The notes under the pieces were generated by a model. The model saw only the letters and a program-made list of their open reading frames with translations, had not been told where the DNA came from and searched no databases. From Synergistaceae bacterium (GTDB lineage Bacteria; Synergistota; Synergistia; Synergistales; Thermovirgaceae): a DNA stretch of 55,659 nt. The DNA lies in assembly GCA_012729145.1 (NCBI GenBank), contig JAAYDT010000060.1, positions 1 to 55,659 of the forward strand. Reading direction: 5' to 3'. Shown in pieces: positions 52,085 through 55,659 of the stretch. Made by a program: the position numbers and the translations under genes. Every line of letters begins with the position of its first letter. The first letter of the stretch is position 1.

Positions 52085-52761
52085 GCGTACTGACGGTCCT
52101 GTCAGCCCTCTGGCTCGGGGTACTGGCTTCAATAAGCCCCTGCCCGCTGGCAGCGAACATGGCCGCCTTTTCATTCATCCAGAAGGAAGGGCTTTCACCC
52201 CGCAGGGTCCTTGTCTCGGGGTGCCTCTACTCGGCAGGACGCAGCGTGGCTTTTGCCATTGCAGGAGTGATAGTGATCTCGGGGCTTCTGGCAATACCAG
52301 AGGCATCTATCTTCATGCAGCGTCACATGAACAGGATCATTGGCCCCATACTCCTGATAGTGGGCATCTTCGTCCTGGACCTCCTGGAGATCAGAAGGAG
52401 AAGACCCATCGTTGACAGTGTCTCATCAGGGGCCCCCTTCCGCGGCATGGCGGGCTCTTTCTTCATGGGAGTACTCTTTGCCCTTGCCATGTGCCCCGTA
52501 TCGGCCGCCCTCTTCTTCGGCGGACTGATCCCTCTGGCCACAGAGGTAGGGTCCCGGGTCTTCTTCCCGGCCCTCTTCGGCCTCGGGAGCGGACTTCCCG
52601 TAACAATCCTCTCCGTCATCTTTTCCATGGGGACCAGGGCCGTATCCAGGAGCATCGGAACGGTCTATAACTTGCAGAAGGTTATCCAGGCAGCCTCGGG
52701 GGTGCTCCTGATCCTTTTAGGCACTTACTTCTCCCTGACCTCCACCTTCGGGCTGCTCTGA
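52081..52761 (+). CDS. CcdA/ArsG-like membrane thiol-electron transporter
   Basis: A 226-residue membrane protein with six predicted membrane segments. Cysteines C20 in SISPCPLAANM and C139 in FALAMCPVSAALFFGG are the CcdA signature pair, which moves electrons from cytoplasmic thioredoxin across the membrane. Homologues beside ArsF-like proteins are annotated ArsG, an aromatic arsenical permease; I regard a CcdA-like electron-transfer role as at least as likely. GTG start overlapping the ArsF-like stop. Confidence 0.7.
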   Translation: MSVLTVLSALWLGVLASISPCPLAANMAAFSFIQKEGLSPRRVLVSGCLYSAGRSVAFAIAGVIVISGLLAIPEASIFMQRHMNRIIGPILLIVGIFVLDLLEIRRRRPIVDSVSSGAPFRGMAGSFFMGVLFALAMCPVSAALFFGGLIPLATEVGSRVFFPALFGLGSGLPVTILSVIFSMGTRAVSRSIGTVYNLQKVIQAASGVLLILLGTYFSLTSTFGLL

Positions 52762-52803
52762 AAGATCAACCAGGCTGCTTCGTCTGTGGAACCTCCGCTC
52801 TTC

Positions 52804-52832
52804 TTGTATCCCCATTGGGCCCCGGCTATAAT
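52804..52832 (+). promoter_or_regulatory. promoter of the zinc-ribbon gene
   Basis: TTGTAT (52804-52809), 17 bases, perfect TATAAT (52827-52832). It lies 42 bases after the CcdA-like gene and gives a leader of about 45 bases. Confidence 0.7.
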
Positions 52833-52883
52833 ATCCCTGAGGATACGACTATGTTCTACGATGACGCAGGGAGGTGTTGGCAA

Positions 52884-53057
52884 GTGAGGAAGTACAGATG
52901 TCTCCACTGCCGCCACGAGTTCGAAGTGGAGGACCTTTCACCGGGACTCAAGTGCCCGAAGTGCCTCAACCGGTTCGTTCAGCTGGTCGAGGGAGATCCG
53001 GTCAAGGGCAAGTCCTGGGGGAGCAAGAGTTTCAGCGTCCCCAAGAGAGGAGATTGA
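52884..53057 (+). CDS. small zinc-ribbon protein
   Basis: A 57-residue protein with two CxxC pairs: C-L-HC at the start and KCPKC about 15 residues on, forming a four-cysteine zinc ribbon of the rubredoxin/FmdB kind. A short basic tail follows. GTG start at 52884 with GGAGGTG 7 bases upstream; the longer open frame from 52815 would run through the promoter. Role unknown. It has its own promoter and terminator. Confidence 0.65.
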   Translation: MRKYRCLHCRHEFEVEDLSPGLKCPKCLNRFVQLVEGDPVKGKSWGSKSFSVPKRGD

Positions 53058-53094
53058 ATCGGTCAGGACCAGGCTCTTAACCAGAACAGGAAAA

Positions 53095-53114
53095 GGGGGC
53101 GGATATCCGCCCCC
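53095..53114. terminator. bidirectional intrinsic terminator
   Basis: A perfect 20-base palindrome (GGGGGCGGAT and its complement), followed on the plus strand by TTCTTTTTT and on the minus strand by CTTTTCC. It ends the zinc-ribbon gene and faces the cstA end at 53154. Confidence 0.85.
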
Positions 53115-53153
53115 TTCTTTTTTCCATGAAGCCAAGCCAAAACTTTCTGAAGA

Positions 53154-54767
53154 CTATTTCGCAGTGTCCTCCAGTTTCGGCCCCTTGCCCATAAGAGCGT
53201 CCCGAGCTTCCTTGAGAAGCATTACGGCGAGCACGATGAGGACCACCGAGAGCCCCGCCAGGAGCATGTTGTTGAGGTTGGACTTGATCAGAAGGAACAG
53301 GGCCGCGATGGTGGTCGCGATCATGAAGAAGAAGGGGTACATGAGGAACTTGTTCTCCTTCTTAAGACCGTTCTTGACCCAGACTGCGACGGCCAGAAGA
53401 GCAAGGGCGGCCACGAGCTGGTTCGATGCTCCGAAGATGGGCCAAATAAGGGACCATGCGGGCTTCCCGCCGGTTTTGTAGTAAAGAAGGAACAGTGCTC
53501 CAAGGACGCCTATCAGCGTCGCGACATACTTGTTAAGCTTCATGTCGAAGAATTCCTGCAGCTGGTACCTTGCAAGCCTGGTGGCCGTATCAAGGGAGGT
53601 CAACAGGAAGGAGTTGAGAGCGAGTAGGCCTAGCGACATGCCGACCTTGGGGCCGATGCCGATGAGGCTGGCGAACTGGCCTATGCCGTGGCCGTAGGTG
53701 ATGGTGGGGCCTCCCTGCATGATGCCACCGGCGACGACAACCGTACCGATGGCTATTACGGCTACCTGGCCCTCAAGAAGCATCGAGCCGTAGCCAACCA
53801 GCTGGGCGTCCTTTTCCGTCTTGAGCTGTTTAGACGTGGTACCGCTTCCTACCAGGGAGTGGAAGCCCGAGATGGCTCCACAAGCGACTATAACGAATAA
53901 CATTGGCCACATGTAGTTCGTACCTCCCCCGTAGAATCCCTTGAAGGCGGGGAAGTCCGTGGCGAACTTGGAGCCGAATATCATGCCTATTGCACCGATA
54001 AGGACTGAGAAGTAGAGCATGTAGGAGGCAAGGTAGTCGCGGGGCTGGAGCAGCAGCCATACCGGGAGGACCGAAGCAAGGAAGATGTAGACGGCAAGGA
54101 TCATCCTCCAGGTGTTGATGTCGAAATTGAAGTTGGCCTGCACCCAGTCAGAGTAGCTGCCGAAAAAGACCGCCCCTATGACAATGGGGACCATGATCAG
54201 GGTGGATACGGAAAGGGGGATACCCTTCTTGTAGACCATCACTCCGAAAACAAGTGCCATGAAGATGTAAAGAGTGGCGGAGAATGCAACGGCCGGGTCC
54301 GAAGCGAAGCTCCCTGCGGAGAGTTCAAGGAAAACAGCCACAACAAGGACAAGAGCGAGCCATGTGAAGGTGAGGAAGAGGAGCTTGCCTCGGCGGCCTA
54401 TCCACCTGTCAACGACCTCTCCCACAGAGAGACCCTTGTGGCGCATGGAAGAGACCAGTGCGCCCATGTCGTGGACACCTCCGAAGAATATTGAGCCGAT
54501 GACGCACCATAGGTAAGTAGGTAGCCACCCGAAAATGGCGGCCGCCGTTATCGGGCCCACGATAGGACCTGCCCCGGCTATGGAAGCGAAGTGATGCCCA
54601 AGAAGGACGGAAGGATGGGCAGGAACATAGTCCACACCGTCAAAATAGACCTCCGAAGGAGGTTTGTTCTCGTTGCTCAGCCCGTAAACCCGGGCCTGGA
54701 AGTTGCCGTAAGTAAAATAAGCTGCGACAAATAAGACTGCTGCTACTAGAAACATGATCGCAAGCAC
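53154..54767 (-). CDS. cstA: CstA-family carbon-starvation transporter
   Basis: A 537-residue polytopic membrane protein, about 14 hydrophobic segments. N-terminal YVPAHPSVLLGHHFASIAGAGPIVGPITAAAIFGWLP is the CstA signature (HHFASIAGAGP near residue 57), followed by FFGGVHDMGALVSSMRHKG. CstA proteins take up peptides or pyruvate; uptake of pyruvate or peptides fits this organism. GTG start with GGAGGTG 7 bases upstream, 6 bases after the preceding unknown gene. Confidence 0.93.
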   Translation of the reverse strand: MLAIMFLVAAVLFVAAYFTYGNFQARVYGLSNENKPPSEVYFDGVDYVPAHPSVLLGHHFASIAGAGPIVGPITAAAIFGWLPTYLWCVIGSIFFGGVHDMGALVSSMRHKGLSVGEVVDRWIGRRGKLLFLTFTWLALVLVVAVFLELSAGSFASDPAVAFSATLYIFMALVFGVMVYKKGIPLSVSTLIMVPIVIGAVFFGSYSDWVQANFNFDINTWRMILAVYIFLASVLPVWLLLQPRDYLASYMLYFSVLIGAIGMIFGSKFATDFPAFKGFYGGGTNYMWPMLFVIVACGAISGFHSLVGSGTTSKQLKTEKDAQLVGYGSMLLEGQVAVIAIGTVVVAGGIMQGGPTITYGHGIGQFASLIGIGPKVGMSLGLLALNSFLLTSLDTATRLARYQLQEFFDMKLNKYVATLIGVLGALFLLYYKTGGKPAWSLIWPIFGASNQLVAALALLAVAVWVKNGLKKENKFLMYPFFFMIATTIAALFLLIKSNLNNMLLAGLSVVLIVLAVMLLKEARDALMGKGPKLEDTAK

Positions 54768-54773
54768 GGTTTT

Positions 54774-55313
54774 TCACCTCCGAAAGAGTTTTTTCAGAAT
54801 CTCAAAAGGAGCCGGATTGCGAGGCTCTCCAGCAGCCACCCCCCTTCTTCCCGGATCGGGGACCCTCACCCTCATCGGGTCCAGACCTTCCTCCAGCCTT
54901 GACAGCACTACACCGGCGTTGTTGACGAGGGTTGAGAGGTCCGAGAACTTGCGGACAGAGTGGGGATCGCCGGGGCGATAGCACATGACCTCCACCCATC
55001 CGCTGAACCCCATAAGGAAATCCTTGTGCAAGGGGCTCCCCCAGGTGGCATTCCCGACAAGCAGTACACGGTGGGACATGACATCTTTCCCGGGTTTCCA
55101 TACCTCCAGCAACTCCCGGCCCATACTGTAACCTCCAGCAGCCGAAAGGATGTAGTCGTCCGAGTAGTAGCGGGCGACCTCTCCCATAAGGGAATCCTTT
55201 CTGAAGGTAACCCTTCTGTAGACTCCCTTCAGCCCCAGACCGGACCACTCTTCGAAACCGAATTCGCTCCAGAAGATGTCCAAAAGCTTCCTGTCGGAAA
55301 GAATAGCTTCCAA
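54774..55313 (-). CDS. unknown protein, first gene of the cstA operon
   Basis: A 179-residue protein, soluble, with no membrane segment. It opens with MEAILSDRKLLDIFWSEFGFEEW, contains GGYSMGRELLEVWKPGKDV and a NATWGSPLHKDFLMGFSGWVEVM stretch, and ends basic (LKKLFRR). I do not recognise the family. TTG start; ribosome site GGTGAT is weak. It ends 6 bases before cstA, which has its ribosome site in the overlap region, so the two are co-transcribed and perhaps work together. Confidence 0.55.
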   Translation of the reverse strand: MEAILSDRKLLDIFWSEFGFEEWSGLGLKGVYRRVTFRKDSLMGEVARYYSDDYILSAAGGYSMGRELLEVWKPGKDVMSHRVLLVGNATWGSPLHKDFLMGFSGWVEVMCYRPGDPHSVRKFSDLSTLVNNAGVVLSRLEEGLDPMRVRVPDPGRRGVAAGEPRNPAPFEILKKLFRR

Positions 55314-55336
55314 GATATCACCATCCGTTCGGATAC

Positions 55337-55366
55337 ATTATACGTAATACCATATCCAGTTGGCAA
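55337..55366 (-). promoter_or_regulatory. promoter of the cstA operon
   Basis: TTGCCA (55361-55366), 18-base spacer, perfect TATAAT (55337-55342) on the minus strand, just 23 bases before the TTG start of the unknown gene. Confidence 0.65.
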
Positions 55367-55537
55367 TCGTTTTTTAAGGTTTTCCCAAAGAAAAAACCGG
55401 CAGCCCCGGACTCCGCGGAGGGTCAGGTCATTCCCTGCTTAGAGAAATAGCACTTTTCCCGTTTATCCAGGTTATCCTACTATTTGAGCCATGTAAGGTC
55501 AAATGACCTTTAGGATGTCGCGCGTTCCCAGCGCCCC

Positions 55538-55567
55538 TTGCAAACCGGACCGCCTTCCGGATATAAT
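55538..55567 (+). promoter_or_regulatory. tRNA-Val promoter
   Basis: TTGCAA (55538-55543), 18 bases, perfect TATAAT (55562-55567), 16 bases before the tRNA. The 55314-55537 part of this gap holds only the cstA promoter and no ORF or RNA I can recognise. Confidence 0.75.
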
Positions 55568-55583
55568 GACCCGTGGCTTTCAG

Positions 55584-55658
55584 GGGCGACTAGCTCAGCG
55601 GAAGAGCGCTTCCCTCACACGGAAGAGGTCACAGGTTCGAACCCTGTGTCGCCCACCA
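55584..55658 (+). tRNA. tRNA-Val (anticodon CAC)
   Basis: Full cloverleaf: acceptor GGGCGAC/GTCGCCC, D arm GCTC/GAGC, anticodon arm CTTCC/GGAAG with loop CTCACAC (anticodon CAC, reads GUG), 5-base variable loop, T arm ACAGG/CCTGT with TTCGAAC, discriminator A and an encoded CCA. Length 75 bases with CCA. Confidence 0.96.
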
Positions 55659-55659
55659 C

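Noticed and set aside
1-55659. Insertion sequences, prophage, CRISPR arrays, rRNA, replication origin
   Set aside because: Looked for transposase and integrase motifs, regularly spaced repeats, rRNA landmarks and DnaA-box clusters; none found. The DnaB gene alone does not mark an origin.

Overview
The window looks like chromosomal DNA from an anaerobic, amino-acid-fermenting bacterium, most likely of the phylum Synergistota. This is inferred from gene content. It carries a tryptophanase, a type III glutamine synthetase, split glycine-decarboxylase-type P-protein subunits, a 2-oxoacid:ferredoxin oxidoreductase, a complete branched-chain amino acid ABC transporter, a class III (oxygen-sensitive) ribonucleotide reductase and a CstA-type transporter. 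GC content is high (high fifties per cent by eye, not computed). Shine-Dalgarno sites are strong, and TTG and GTG starts are frequent. No insertion sequence, phage gene, CRISPR array or rRNA was seen. No gene-free stretch exceeds 300 bases; the longest is the roughly 270 bases before the terminal tRNA.

Layout. Bases 1-1950: a partial DUF72 gene (minus) divergent from a dihydrodipicolinate-synthase-family aldolase and a small flavoprotein (plus). Bases 1945-7740: a minus-strand operon of two short-chain dehydrogenases, GcvPA-like and GcvPB-like proteins and an ATP-NAD-kinase-family protein, divergent from a GntR/FCD regulator with GTATAC palindromes between them; glutamine synthetase III follows. 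This divergent P-protein cluster is my first candidate for an undescribed pathway. Bases 10730-16880: an O-antigen-ligase-like membrane protein and the rpsF-ssb-rpsR-DUF2232-rplI-dnaB operon. Bases 16570-23110: secA, an exported DUF3857-like protein, argS and an FtsB/DivIC-like protein. Bases 23190-30350: tryptophanase, pgsA and the LIV transporter operon, whose leader can form an H-type pseudoknot.

Bases 30355-33700: nrdR-nrdD-nrdG, with two NrdR boxes placed over its promoter. Bases 33700-34800: HIT protein, rpsU and a YqeY protein. Bases 34900-42670: hrcA-grpE-dnaK-dnaJ under a perfect CIRCE element, then prmA, rsmE and mtaB. Bases 42760-45950 (plus): histidine phosphatase, folP, folK and an exported protein. 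Bases 46000-49000: a small exported protein and a two-gene 2-oxoacid:ferredoxin oxidoreductase. Bases 49110-52760: copper chaperone and copper ATPase, divergent from an ArsF-like/CcdA-like thiol-redox pair, with overlapping promoters and a shared palindrome. Bases 52800-55658: a zinc-ribbon protein, cstA with an unknown partner gene, and tRNA-Val(CAC).

Together the genes describe amino-acid uptake (LIV, CstA), deamination and decarboxylation (tryptophanase, P-protein-like enzymes), oxidation of the resulting 2-oxoacids with ferredoxin, ammonia assimilation (GS III), and housekeeping. Each regulatory site described here was read directly from the sequence; no database search was run.
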